A model generated the notes under the pieces. The model saw only the letters and a list, made by a program, of their open reading frames with translations. It did no database searches and was not told the origin of the DNA. From Hofstenia miamia (lineage: Eukaryota; Xenacoelomorpha; Acoela), in the NCBI GenBank assembly GCA_004352715.1, contig SCFE01000086.1:171715-235714 (forward strand): a stretch of 64,000 nucleotides of DNA, read 5' to 3'. Positions 1 to 11,464 of this stretch are shown here, in pieces (the stretch's first letter is position 1; each line of letters starts with the position of its first letter). The position numbers were made by a program, and so were the translations under genes.

Positions 1-397
1 CTGTGAAGTGCTACATGACCCGCTATTCCCATGGGATTTACTTGTTTCAATGCCCAGGAAATTAAAATTTCGCCGCACTTGGTACCAAAATGGGACTGGG
101 ACCCTCAAAGAAGAACGTGGGACCTCAGATTCCAAAAAAATCTTCATAATATTTTCAAAATTCCGTTTCCAAATGAAAGGTATCCCATGGGATCACAGGT
201 AAACATGATGGGATAAGGATATTTAATGGGATATGTCTTTTTTATGCATGTGGGACCAATAATTTACGTGAAACTTGGTCTTGGACCAATAATTTATGGT
301 CCTTTCAGACCTTCCGTACATAGCGGTCATTATCAAAATTGGGGTGTACACAGCGGTCAAATGAAGGCCCAGTTTTGTCCACAGCGGTCAGTATAAC
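1..397. repeat. Intergenic dispersed-repeat sequence
   Basis: No gene seen. A GGGACCAATAATTT motif near 252 recurs near 63313 close to the other end of the window, and GGGA-rich text also recurs near 59950-60050. A short motif, CAGCGGTCA or TAGCGGTCA, occurs three times at about 30-base spacing between 320 and 392. This is probably part of an interspersed repeat family that cannot be named from sequence alone. Confidence 0.4.
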
Positions 398-416
398 TAT
401 ATATATATATATATAT
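398..416. repeat. (TA)n microsatellite
   Basis: A short run of TA dinucleotides lying just downstream, on the minus strand, of the end of LINE A. It is one of several similar tracts in the window. Confidence 0.9.
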
Positions 417-424
417 CATTTCTC

Positions 425-1540
425 ATATATAACCAAATTCATTGCTGCTATTTGATTGTAGACAAAACTTTTCTCCATTCTGGAAGTTCGATGAGGGAAG
501 GAGTAATCACGAATGTTACGTAAATTATAATCTAAGTCACGTGTTTTTTACAAAGTGACTCAGTGGGTCATTTTCATTGTTTTGTATTTTTTGCCAAAGT
601 TTAGTACAGCATGAATTTCGTCGATCACTTAGAAATTTACACTTGCTGATAAGACATGCTGCTTCATATTTATAATTCGGAAAAATTATCCACAGAGCAC
701 GGTTTGAATGCGTTCCAAATCATTTGATTGTTCTTTAGTTATTGCGTTGCTCCAAACGGGTGAACAGTACTTTAGAATAGGACGTATTAATGATGTGTAG
801 AATTGGAATAGATGTGATGATGGAATACCAAACCTTTTAAGAATTCGGAGGAAATGCAATCTTTTGAAGGCTTTTTTTAACCATGTGTATATTATTTTTT
901 TCCCATCTGAGATTGTCTTAAAATACTAATCCAAGGAGTTTAGCTGATTGAACTCCCTTAATACTATCATCTTTTATTTGAACTTCAGATGGTAAGTTAA
1001 AGTTATGCAAGGGACAAATAGTAATTTCTTTTGATTTCATTAGATTAAGTCGCATAAGCGATTTGCTGGGCCAGTTTTCCACACTGTGAACTAAACATTC
1101 AGATTCTGAAGGAGTATCACGCGAAAAAACTTCCCCGACTGTTAGATCGTCCAGAAATTTGCATCTGTTGGGCCAAAATCTCATTAAAATGTTAACAAAA
1201 AGTATAAAAAGCCAAGGTCCAAGCTTGGTTCCTTGAGGTACTCTTGCATACAACGTATTCCACAATGAAAGTGTTCCACAAGGTAAACGAACTCTTTGCT
1301 GACAACCAGCTTATGATCCAGTTGCATGTATAGTTGCTAACGTTAATTTCTCTCAGTCTGTTAATTAATATTAGATGACTAACTAAATCAAAAGCCTTTC
1401 TAAATCAATTAAAAATTCGTATGTATTGCTCAGCACTTTCCAAATGATTTATCTAATTATGTGTCATATCAATGAGTGCGTATAGGGTGGAACGACCCGG
1501 GATAACTCCAAATTGTTTGGGATCTAGTGTAGAATCTTGC
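425..1540 (-). pseudogene. LINE A reverse transcriptase, palm to C-terminus
   Basis: Minus-strand translation gives the RT fingers block QFGVIPGRST near 1490-1530, a KAFDLVSH-type motif A near 1385-1410, and VPQGTKLGPWLF near 1200-1240. It continues with FLDD in place of the usual YVDD or YADD catalytic box near 1150, and a thumb/C-terminal region with ILKYCSPVW near 740-770. The longest open piece is 918-1265. Stops and frameshifts occur throughout, so no active polymerase can be made. It belongs to the same element as the RT N-terminal part at 2796-3495. Confidence 0.75.
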
Positions 1541-2795
1541 CAACCTTCATACTAGTAAGTCTTAGCTTAATTTAGGAGCTGCTGTGACAATTGGTTCCTC
1601 CTTATATAGTACGGTAGGTGACAGACTCCAATCTCCATCTCTCTTCTTTCTGTTCTATTGTTAAGTCATTACATGATTAAACTATTATCTCATCAACTAA
1701 TATTGATACGGAACTAACAACTGTTGTTTTATATCCAAGACACGAGACAGAGTGTACAAAGTACAGGGTACGCTTACCCGACCTGCAACAAAGCACAAAA
1801 GAGGAATCGAAGAACTACGCTACAACGAGTATTTCCATGCGATACTGACACATCGATAGAGACACCAACCACAACTCAGATGACTCAGTGTAATGGAATA
1901 GTGTGCATAAGTACGAGAGTGATAATGTGTGATACCTTATTAATTTATTGTATTGATTGTTCTTGTTATCAATGAAGTTGTTTAATAAAGGAATCTCGCA
2001 ACCGGGATGCAATAGCTTGTTATGAGTTCGTACATATAATAACCCTACATATAAATAATTACATGCCAACCTAGAGTACATGTGAACAATCAATACGGTC
2101 CAGGCAAAAGGAATGAATCGATAGTCCGTCAGTCCACTAGTAATCATACGTAATAAACTCTGTTCAATATAATACAAACAAATACTGTAATTTCCTAATA
2201 GGGCTAGATGTAATAGCATAATGTAATAAAGACAGTAGTATGAACAACAAACGATAGGAAAGCTAATACGAGTAAAAATCCCTATCCCTATACCTAACCT
2301 ATGAGCATCGCGGGTAAGCATCGGCTATACACGATGCACCCGTTAACTGGAGTCGTGAACCACCGTCTAGAATACCCTAGAGCTCGAACGTTTAGCTTTC
2401 CATTGTATTAAATAAAATAACCTGATACAAAAACGTAAAGTAAATCCAGTAAATTCAATTCATCACCAAAATGATCAATTACACAATTTTTATAGTGAAA
2501 AATTAACAAACAATCAAATATTTGACTAGTACCTGCTAATTCCAGTTGTTGACAATTTCAAACGCTTTAAATTTCTTTCGTCTGCCGATTACGCACTTCT
2601 GCCTTAATTAGCAGTTGCGATTTAGGTCTAGTGCCTTTTTGCCAAAATAATTAATATCAAAAATTACTGCACTATAAATTTACAAATAACTAATTAATCT
2701 TAATCATATGTTTTTACAATTAATATTTTATTTTAATATTCAGTCTTAGTTTCTTCTTCTTTTTTCTTAGTTTGACCACATATGATTAGATTACG
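1541..2795. other. Unidentified insert within LINE A
   Basis: This sequence separates two halves of one RT reading path. No gene or recognisable transposase was found. A direct repeat ACTAG at 1551-1555 and about 2806-2810 could be a target-site duplication, but it is short and may be chance. Open stretches on either strand (1724-1975 plus, 1815-2321 minus) have no recognisable domain. AATAAAGG near 1984 could be a poly(A) signal of an LTR or gene remnant. Confidence 0.35.
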
Positions 2796-3495
2796 ATTAT
2801 GTTACACTAGACTGTTACATATTTTTTCAATAAGTTCCTTTACTAATAAAACCTCTTCTGTTATTTTCGCAACATGGTGTATTATTGAAATTGTCGAAGA
2901 TCTTTTCTTATGTTTTTAACCGGCTTATTTTTCTCTAAACAGGTCACATTAGCGCATGTAAAGGGGGAAGCATTATATGTTGAAAATGAATGATTTAATA
3001 AGACAGATATGGGAAATGCCCGTTCATAGCAGAATTCTCTTAGAATCCAGGTGGGATTGGTAATGCCATGAATATCAGGACCTGTTGACTTATGGATGTT
3101 TAATACATTCAATTTCAAAAAAGTTTGATATTCACTCATAAATACAGGGTTTTCGTTTAAAGATGACATTAAGGACGGTTCTGATGCAGATATAGGTTCG
3201 TACTCGTTAATAATTGTAGTAAACTCGTTATTAATGCGATTTGCAAGTGTAATCTTATCCATAGATAAGAAATTATCACCAAGTGAAAGCTCTTTTCTTG
3301 CAGACTCAATGGATATGCCACCAAATTTCTTTATTTGAGTCCACCAATCTTTTGGTTTAGACGATTTAAGATCAACAACAATAACGCGATTGTAACAATC
3401 TTTGCGAGCAATTTCTAATTTGCGGTTTATAGCATTCTGAGCCTACGATATAAAAGAAGTTACCCAAGGCTTGTGTCGTGGATATATTTTTCGCA
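2796..3495 (-). pseudogene. LINE A reverse transcriptase, N-terminal part
   Basis: Minus-strand translation gives the pre-RT linker (KPKDWWTQIKKFGG around 3330-3370), then NRINNEF, LNIHKSTGPDIHGI and RKDLR. These match the RT-0/RT-1 region of LINEs in which GPDGIPN precedes LRPIS. After a one-base shift near 2890 the path continues as a P-I-S-like and EK-containing segment to about 2796, where the insert begins. It is part of the LINE A remnant and inactive. Confidence 0.7.
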
Positions 3496-3515
3496 TTTTC
3501 ACTGGAAATCAGTAT

Positions 3516-4160
3516 TCATAGGCGTTCAACATAAACTTGAAAAATTCCCCAATTCTGAACAAAGGAAACACTAACATCAGTGAAAAAATTCAATTCACAG
3601 CCGGATACTATGTTCCCAAACAATAGTAGGTTATATATATTTTTCATTCTATAAGATGTCATCGTAGGATTTCCACATACATATTTGGTTTTTGTGTATA
3701 CAGAAAAATGCTTACATTTACTGGGCATTGATTGAGCTGACTCATAGAACTAGGAGAAATTAGTAAACATCTTGTCCAAGGTACGATTTTCGTGTGTGTG
3801 AAACATCACCATCTGCTGAAGTTGAAACTCTGTTGTAAGAATATTTACGTTAGCTCTATTAAATTCTCAAATAATAATCATGTAGTTGGAGTAAGTATCA
3901 TTAATCTAATTTAAAACAACATGTAAGTAATTGCGCAGACGATATTCGTCTTCCTTGCACCAATGTGGATGATATAATACACTTATCATATACCTGTTAA
4001 TTCCTCTTGGTGACTTTTTAATATTAAGCTTTACCCACAAAGCTTCTATGTCAAGCAAATCGTCATCGATGTTAGGGTGGAAACACAATATTGAGTAGTT
4101 GATTTAATTTGGATGATTACTCCATTTTTTGTTCGATCATTTCCTTCAGTGATGTAACCA
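3516..4160 (-). pseudogene. LINE A EEP endonuclease remnant
   Basis: In 3906-4088 the minus strand reads LLDIEALWVKL followed by VLYHPHW. These match the E-x-x-W-v-x-l strand and the YhPP strand of LINE apurinic-like endonucleases, the domain that nicks target DNA before target-primed reverse transcription. The piece at 3516-3728 lies where the GDFN block and its C-terminal strands are expected, but it is too decayed to read the catalytic Asp and His residues. Position between ORF1 and RT supports the call. Confidence 0.6.
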
Positions 4161-4769
4161 GGTAGGGTTACAGCGCTATTAAAAATCTCATAAGACAAAT
4201 GTGTTTCAAAGATCGTTTAGACTTCTGGAAATGTAATGGCAGACACTTGGGCTTAAACTTCATCAATTTTATATTTAATGGATTGCACATTTGAAATAAA
4301 TACAGAGGGCACTAGGTAATTTTCTAACTGATTACTGTTGCTTTGATTATAAGAAAGGCTAATTGATTTGATGATTTCATCAAGAGTTTTTTCACTTTCA
4401 ATGATGTGAGACTTGTAATATAGTTAAAGTCCTTTGATTTTGAGCTGTTATTTTTCGAGGCCTTTTAATGCCAATTCGTATCTCAATTTCAACAACATGC
4501 GTTATTTGGCTATGTCATCTGGTGTAAGATCATTGCGAATAAATATTGAGGTTCCTTTTAGTTTATTTAATTGTTCTAATATATCAGAAACAATGAAATT
4601 TGACCACAAACGGTCGCGGTGTAGTGCGAGATTGAATAAACTTACCTCTTCGATAACAATCATCAAATTCGCAATCGACACCTAGGTTATATTGAAATAA
4701 TTTCTTAAGTACATCACGATCAGCATTCAGTTTGTCAATTAGATTTGTCTATTCAGATTTTTCAGCCAT

Positions 4770-5271
4770 TCAAGAAACCAGTAAATTCAATTGACTATCA
4801 TCAGTCACACGTGACTGCTGAGGAGCAGTTTGTTGTGGAATCTGCTCATGACTTATTTTCATATTGTTCTTCCAATCGTCGAGGCTACCCTTGAATGCTT
4901 TTATATCAGTATTCAAGTTCATAATCAGTTTGGGTTGCTCAGCTTGAGAGTTTAATTGATCCATATTAAACTTTAACTTCCCTATTTTAGATATGGTCTT
5001 TAATAGTAACGCATTTTGTCTTTTTTGTTCTTCATGTAATTTGTTCATGTTAAATTCCGAGTTAAGAAAAACCTTCTTTTCTTTTAACATCAGAGCAAAC
5101 ATTGCAGAAGGTAATAATTTGATCTTTAATTTTTAATATCAGATCTGCTTGTGCGTTAGAGAAGCCGGAACAAGTCTTCTTGAGTAAATCGAAGTTTGTT
5201 TTGCAGTACACACATTGAAACAGTTCACCTTCATTTGAAATTAGGAATTTACAAGTATCGCAGGTTGTCAT
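4770..5271 (-). pseudogene. LINE A ORF1: PHD-like zinc finger plus coiled coil
   Basis: Translation from 5271 starts with a cysteine array: C4-x2-C7, C20-x2-C23, C34, then C56-x2-C59. This is the spacing of a PHD finger, but the usual histidine before the third metal pair is missing (aspartate at that place). A frameshift near 5080 moves the reading frame. The next piece (5102-4770) is rich in K, E, Q, L and N and looks like a coiled coil. PHD-type ORF1 proteins followed by coiled coils are known in CR1-like LINEs, where ORF1 packages the RNA. The start codon at 5271 lies only a few bases from the 5' end of the later LINE B insertion. Confidence 0.6.
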
Positions 5272-5280
5272 TAGTGTTAC

Positions 5281-7163
5281 TTGACATTACATACAAATAA
5301 CTATGAACTATTAAACAGTGCTCTTGAATTTTTTGAATCTATAGAATTAGATAGAATATCGTTTATAGAACAATTTTCAGATAAAAATTCTACAGTTGCC
5401 TGCTACAAACTCTTACATTGCCTAGAAAGAAATAATTCAATTTATCCAATGCATTGGGAAGATAAAATTTTTCATAGTAATTTAGAAATTGCATCTGCAT
5501 TCAATTTATTCTTCAACTCAGTCTTTCAATCAGATGATTATTTTATGTGTGAAAATGAGCCTCGAAATTTAAATAATATTGATATATCGTTAACAGAAAT
5601 CATAAAGCTTATAAATGAAATGTCTAATAAAAATGGAATAGGGAGTGATAAAATTTCAATGACTTTCTTAAAGAGATTTTCAACAGAATTATCTCCTCAT
5701 ATCTTATTACTATTTCGTAATTGTTTAAAAACAGGTATATTTCCAGATGTTTGGAAAATTACGGACATTGTTCCAATTCACAAAAGTGGCAAAAAAATGA
5801 AATCTCAAATTACAGACCTATTAGTTTATTACCGAAATTATCTTTAATGTTTGAAAAGCTAATTTACAAACATTTATATAAATATTTTCGAGCATTTTTA
5901 TCTGAACAACAGTTTGGTTTCGTAAATAAAAGAAATACATACAGTCAGTTACTTTTATATCTGGATTATGTTTACTTCAATAATGACTTATCGCATCCTA
6001 CATATGTTCTATATACTGACTTTAAAAAAGCCTTTGATTCTGTTTCTCACTACAAACTACTCACAAAATTACAGTTTTTTGGAATTGGTGGAAATTTACT
6101 TTGTTTATTGAAATCTTATCTTAGCAATCGATTTCACAGAGTGATATATGACGGAATCAAGTCCACACTACTTCCTGTTAAAAGTGGAGTTCCTCAAGGG
6201 TCCGTCCTTGGCCCTCTTTTGTTTATAATATATATCAATGATCTGCCATTAAGCTGTAACTTTAGTAAGATATTTATGTATGCTGATGACGTTAAATTAT
6301 GCAGTTCTGATATTAACAATATTGTAAATGATTTCAATAAAATACAAACGTGGTCAAATAATAATCTCTTATCTTTCAATATCGATAAATTTAAATTTAT
6401 TAGATTTGGTGATAAAGTAACACAGTCTATTCCTCTCATAATAGCACCAATTGTAGCAAATGACTTTGTTAAAGATCTGGGCCTGATAATAACACCAAAT
6501 CTTTCTTGGTCTACTCATTATTTGAAGAAATTAAAAAGTTGCAGTTATCTTTTTTCTAATATTAAACGGAATATTCCTTACTCAACTCATTTTAAGATCA
6601 AGTTAACTCTATACAAATCATTGGTATTATCATGTCTAAGTTATGGCTCAATTCTGATGGAATTATCCCCCTTCATAATTGACAAGCTAGAAGCCTTTCA
6701 ACATAGGTGTTTTAAGTGGATACTACCAGGTCTTGATTATAAATCACAATTGATACGCTTAAACATGCTTCCGATACCTTATTATTTTCAGTTACTTGAT
6801 TTAATATATTTTAATAAGCTATTGAATGACCAATATGATTTGGAACTATCAAAAATAATATCTGAATATCTACCAACAAATTACCAGCTTCGTTCTTCAA
6901 ATCTTACAATTTTCAAATCAAAGGATATAAGAAAAGAATCAACCAGATCTTTTTATTTAAATAGAATTGCAATACTTGCAAATTATATACATCAAAATAC
7001 TTCCATCAATTTATATGGATCATTGAAACAAGTAAAAAGATCATTAAAAGACTTCTTCCAACAACAGTTTTTAAATAACTTTAACTATTCCGTTAAAAAC
7101 AACTGTAAGAAATATGCAATATGTTTATGTCGTTTCTGCCGAGTGCCTTATGTTCATTATTAA
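5281..7163 (+). pseudogene. LINE B reverse transcriptase, single frameshift
   Basis: The first frame (5281-5847) holds the pre-RT region and fingers (GIGSDKISMTFL, then FPDVWKITDIVPIHKSG). The second (5721-7163) holds NYRPISLL, motif A YTDFKKAFDSVSH, GVPQGSVLGPLLF and motif C YADDVKLC, so all three catalytic aspartates are present. The C-terminal tail has a cysteine cluster ending CLCRFCRVPYVHY. The frames are out of register by one base at an A7 run (5791-5797), which could be a real indel, a sequencing error, or slippage. The 5' end is truncated, so no native start codon is expected. The clade is not assigned; it is a CR1/Jockey-group LINE. Confidence 0.85.
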
Positions 7164-7241
7164 TGTAAATTTTGTTTATATACTACTGTTTAGTATCCAT
7201 ATATGGATAATAAATCTTTATTATTATTATTATTATTATTA
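5284..7241 (+). mobile_element. LINE B: young 5'-truncated non-LTR retrotransposon
   Basis: Contains nearly complete RT in the plus sense and ends in a pure (TTA)n tail at about 7218-7241 after a TAATAAATC stretch. A 7-base direct repeat, TTACTTG, occurs at 5277-5283 and 7242-7248 and is a plausible target-site duplication. ORF1 and endonuclease are absent, as expected for 5' truncation during target-primed integration. Only one frameshift breaks about 1.9 kb of coding sequence, so the copy is much younger than LINE A next to it. A diverged relative, LINE C, lies at 24296-30471. Confidence 0.85.
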
Positions 7242-7248
7242 TTACTTG

Positions 7249-7736
7249 TTATTCAAAGTTAAATAAACTTTTCACATTTCAAACCGTTCGGTTTGGAATA
7301 TATTTTAATTACTATTTACTATAATACATATAGGATATACGGTATATGCAAAATGCAACATATTTATGCAGTGTAAAACCATAATCCAAAAATTCGCCAA
7401 AAAATCCAAGATTTTTGCAACAATTTGGCAAAATCCAAAAATTTGACAAAATTTTGTCAAAAAAATCCATAATCGAAAAGCTTGCCAAAAATAAATTTAG
7501 CAAAAGTCCAAGCAATTAATCTGGGGTTATATAATAATTGGTCTAAAGTTAAAATGTAATACTGCCAAAATATTGAGCAAGTTTATTTTGACTCGAGGGT
7601 GCATATTCTAACATGTGTTTCCCATAAGTTTAATAACTTAATCAAATCGGTTAAGTATTACATTGATGTGCCCTCAGCTGGAAATATTTTACACAAGCTG
7701 TTTTCAAATATTTTCCACCGGTAGCAACAATAAACA
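7249..7736. other. Intergenic, AT-rich, upstream of the sulfotransferase gene
   Basis: No gene seen. Between 7380 and 7510 there are repeated variants of AATCCAAAAATT and TTGGCAAAA, a simple low-complexity block. The region should hold the promoter and 5' UTR of the plus-strand gene starting at 7737, but no clear TATA box was identified. Confidence 0.5.
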
Positions 7737-8894
7737 ATGTATCAAAGACTGAAACGGCATTTCATTATGTTATCAAACAAGAAACGACAAATTGGATACT
7801 TAATTTTTCTATTTTGTTTTGCAGGCTATATTTATCTTCGCGTTGATTATGAAACTGAGCATTATATTTTCCAACCAAAGTCTTATGTTCCTCCTATTTG
7901 TACGTCTACAACTAGTTTTGGTTTTGTAAAAGTGCATAAATGTGGTAGTGATTCCTTAGCAGCTCTTTTTATGAGATTAGCAGAAGAAAGAAACAGTTCT
8001 ATTGTTCTTCCAGTGGGTGACTGGAATATAGGATGGCCCTATATGCCTCAAAAGGACAGACACTATTTATCAAGTCTCCTTCCTGATGGAAAATTTGAAA
8101 TAGCAACATTGCATATGATGTACTTTAGAAACATATGGAAGGACATGCTGAAGCCTGATGCCAAATTTATTGGTGTGATTCGATCGCCATTTTCCCAGTA
8201 CAAATCTTTTTTTAATTACTTCAACATTGGAGGTCAACTTCATGAAATATATAACATATCCATAGAAGATTCCTTAGATATTTTTCTAAGAAATCCATAT
8301 GCTTATTGGAATGAAAAAAATAAACGAATTTGGAAAAACCCAATGCTCTTCGACTTTAATTATCAAAATATCCAATCAATCGATGCTTTCATCAAACAGC
8401 TAAGTGAAAGTATTTCATTGATGCTGATCGCCGACTATATGGATGAATCATTGGTAATGCTTCGTAGAACATTCTGCTGGACCTTAAAAGACATACTTAT
8501 GATGACGAAAAACAAATCAAGAAGATATAAATTTTCAACCTCGCAAGAGCAAAAAGACGAAGAACGGAGAGAAAGTCTGTATAAAATGTGGTCTTCTTAT
8601 GATTACATCTTATTTGAACATTTCAATAACACTTTGTGGGAAAAGATTTCTAGGGAAGTAGGTTTTTACGAAGAGCTTGCTATTTACAGAGAATATTCTG
8701 ACAGGGTTACGGAGTTTTGCAGTGTTAAGCATCTAAAAGATGAATCACTTATTTTACCGGAGACAAAGTTCAACAGCGAGGTCCTTATCAATATTGATTT
8801 TTGCGTTCGTTTTAAACGTGCTGTGATACCATACATAAGATACCTAAAGCAAAAATATTTTCAAGTTAAGGCCGCAGCTCATTTCTACAGATAG
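7737..8894 (+). CDS. Galactose-3-O-sulfotransferase-like protein (Gal3ST family)
   Basis: 385-residue single-exon protein. It has a short cytoplasmic N-terminus rich in K/R and one membrane segment (about residues 19-35, QIGYLIFLFCFAGYIYLR), giving a type II Golgi protein. The 5'-PAPS-binding loop is FVKVHKCGSDSL (63-74), matching the family's F-x-K-x-H-K-x-G-S-S, and the 3'-phosphate-binding motif is VIRSPFSQYKSFFNYF (147-162). Several N-x-S/T sites are present (for example near residues 86 and 173). Members transfer sulfate from PAPS to the 3-OH of galactose on glycolipids or glycoproteins. Length fits the family (about 400). The open frame is intact and an AATAAA lies 190 bases downstream, so the gene looks functional. 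The acceptor sugar cannot be told from sequence. Absence of introns may mean a retrocopy or a naturally intronless paralogue. Confidence 0.85.
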   Translation: MYQRLKRHFIMLSNKKRQIGYLIFLFCFAGYIYLRVDYETEHYIFQPKSYVPPICTSTTSFGFVKVHKCGSDSLAALFMRLAEERNSSIVLPVGDWNIGWPYMPQKDRHYLSSLLPDGKFEIATLHMMYFRNIWKDMLKPDAKFIGVIRSPFSQYKSFFNYFNIGGQLHEIYNISIEDSLDIFLRNPYAYWNEKNKRIWKNPMLFDFNYQNIQSIDAFIKQLSESISLMLIADYMDESLVMLRRTFCWTLKDILMMTKNKSRRYKFSTSQEQKDEERRESLYKMWSSYDYILFEHFNNTLWEKISREVGFYEELAIYREYSDRVTEFCSVKHLKDESLILPETKFNSEVLINIDFCVRFKRAVIPYIRYLKQKYFQVKAAAHFYR

Positions 8895-9078
8895 AAGTGA
8901 TTGCTTGTTTGATGAAAATGACCGCATATTTTTTATAGTTTTTGCAACTTTTTGTTTGTGAACTAAAGAAATTTAAAGAGAAACACAATTTTTTAATTTC
9001 ATATCTAAGTTTATTATAATATTTCGAAGCTCAATTGAAATATCTTGATATTAAGTAAAAATTTTTAATGTCGTAGAT

Positions 9079-9084
9079 AATAAA
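9079..9084 (+). terminator. Candidate poly(A) signal of the sulfotransferase gene
   Basis: AATAAA about 185 bases after the stop codon at 8894, in the correct strand. It is the first canonical hexamer after the gene. Cleavage position is not determined. Confidence 0.5.
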
Positions 9085-11397
9085 ATTGTTTAAGTGCCCA
9101 GGGTCGCTAATGTGAGTTTATTTCCCTAATTTATTACAATAATCGCAGTACTTATAGAATAACTTCCAACTTATTATGTTAGTAATTCACAGGAGAAATT
9201 TTACAGAAATTAGTAACTAGAATTTTGTAATTTTTTAAATAAATGCTTACAGTAAATAAGCGTGCTTCAATTATTCTTTTATAACCAAGGAAAAGCTATT
9301 GGCCTTAAGATGAAATTTTCAATTATTTCAACAAAAGTAAGAAAGACCAATGAATGTTGACAATTTTTTTCGAATTTTCATTGCTAAATTTTAAAAGTCA
9401 TTATCACATCAAGAACTGTACTGCATCTTCTCAGATTTGAAGTAGGTGATTACCAATTCAGTGTTTTTTGTAAAAAGAGCTTACATATAGAGATGGAGAG
9501 GTAACTCATAAACTGAAGCTTTCGCTTTCGGTGTTAACAAAGATAACAATCACATTTTCGTTTCTTCAAATTCCGAATATTTTTACTCGAGCAATTGCTG
9601 CAAGATTTCATGAAATGAAATTGAGAATATTGTTTATTCAAAGTAGTTATTTACAAAATTATTTTCTGTTTTCGACTTGTCAATGTATATAACCTATTAC
9701 CTACGTGTAAAGTTAGCATCAGAAAACTGAAAAATGCTAAAAGAAGGCTGCAAATGGAACTCCGCACCAAATAACTTTTGCAAGAAATCTTTTTTCATGA
9801 AAGATTACTTGCGTACAGAAGAATACGAGTTGTTGCTTGAATTTTTGAAAGCATATGCATGTATTTCATATTATTAAATTGAATTTTAAGCTTATTACTA
9901 GTAGATTGAACAATGAAATTTATTCAAGAAAGCAGACTAAATATTGAAAATGAAGTAGATTAAAAGAAACGTTAGTGACTGAAACAAAGCCAAAACAATT
10001 CCAATATTTTCATTTCAGTGATTATCCCTAAAATAATTTATTTTGAAATGACCTTTGCAGACATGTTTCTCAAAATCAATTAGGAAATTTGGAAATCGCC
10101 TGCCATATCCGCATCCATTGGTGAATGTGCTAGAACTTAATGCCTTGGTGCCTTCTAATTTGGCATGAAAAAGGGGTGGTGCACCAATGGTCTCCGCTAA
10201 TTGTGAAAACAATTTTACGTTTAGAATGACAAAATACTACACATTCAAATTTCAACCGTCGTTATGGTTGAACAATGGGAATCTTGGAGGAGCATTCGAA
10301 ACAAGATTTTTCTAGTATTTAAAAGTTTGTAAATACATTCTACTAATTCCAAATGCACAGGTGTTAATCACAGTGCAAGTCTTTGAATAACAATGTTTTG
10401 ACCACTTAAAAGTCGAAATACATTTTTAGAAACATATGGTATCACGCTAAATAGTACTTTATGCAAATATGTTAGTGATTTAAGTAGATTTCCAATATAA
10501 GTTCTACGGGGTGGTGACTGCAGCTCGATATTTGCAATCACCTCGATATTCAAATACAAACAGAATTTATCAACAATTTTGATTCATGCATTATAACTAA
10601 TAAATAAACATGAATGCGGTAACTATTTGTAAGTTAAAGGAGTTGAAATAAGCTAAAACAGTATTGCAAATCTCTAATCACTTTAAAAGTGATAGGAGAT
10701 CAATACTTGGAAATCTTCCAAAAGTGTTAAGCATATATTTATGTACAAAAGATTTTAAATTATAGAGTTTATTAATTGTAAGATAAGTGAATGCAATATT
10801 AGTCTGATGCTGAAAATACTTTTTTAATGTATAATAGAATTATAATATTTAAATTTAAAGTATTGGTCCCCTGTCTTTTTTAAAGTAATAAGCAATTTCA
10901 AACACTGCTAAAAATTTTATTTTCAATTAATTACTGCATTCATGTTTACCATTAAAGTTATAAATTATAATTGTATTCAAAAATCGATCCATTACTACAT
11001 TAGTTACTCTTAAGCTTTTGATTCAGCACCCGAGTTTGGATTTGGGCCATGATCATCTAGATGATACGTCATGTTTCCGCTCGTAATGATTTCCAAGAAT
11101 ATGTCGATCTATTTACACCAAGTAAACATGAAACAAAATTTAACAATGTTCAGATATTGCTTGAGAAAATTGATACTACAAATTATACCAATATAAATAA
11201 CATCATAAATGAAGGTCATACATATTTCTCAGAGACGGATTAATGTTACTGATACTTCAGAGCTAATCTATATTCAAAGCTCTTTTTGAATTTTCAGAAT
11301 TATTTAGAAAAAATTATCAACATCGCAATACCTACAAATTATTATTAACATATAGGGCCTATTGACATTTAACACAAGCAAAAAGTAAAATATTATG

Positions 11398-11403
<6 letters not shown>

Positions 11404-11461
<58 letters not shown>
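11404..11461. repeat. (TA)n microsatellite, about 29 units
   Basis: Uninterrupted TA dinucleotides, the longest complete tract in the window. It is self-complementary and can form hairpins or cruciforms, which also explains why similar tracts elsewhere border assembly gaps. Confidence 0.95.

Positions 11462-11464
<3 letters not shown>

Larger units (their letters stand above)
425..5271 (-). mobile_element. LINE A: degenerate non-LTR retrotransposon, interrupted
   Basis: Read on the minus strand, the parts lie in the canonical LINE order: a zinc-finger and coiled-coil ORF1 (5271 to about 4770), an endonuclease-exonuclease-phosphatase (EEP) region (about 4160 to 3516), then reverse transcriptase (3495 to 425). 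The copy is old: all reading frames are broken by stops and frameshifts, and about 1.25 kb of unrelated DNA (about 1541-2795) splits the RT between the fingers and the QFGV block. The C-terminus can still be read down to about 425, including the usual LR...RT.R...SF motif, after a one-base shift near 520. The ORF1-EEP-RT architecture with a PHD-like finger suits the CR1/Jockey group of LINEs, but the exact clade is not decided. Confidence 0.8.

Noticed and set aside
2882-3262. Open minus-strand frame that could be a host gene
   Set aside because: NRINNEF, STGPD-x-x-GI and KDLR motifs place it in the N-terminal part of a LINE RT.
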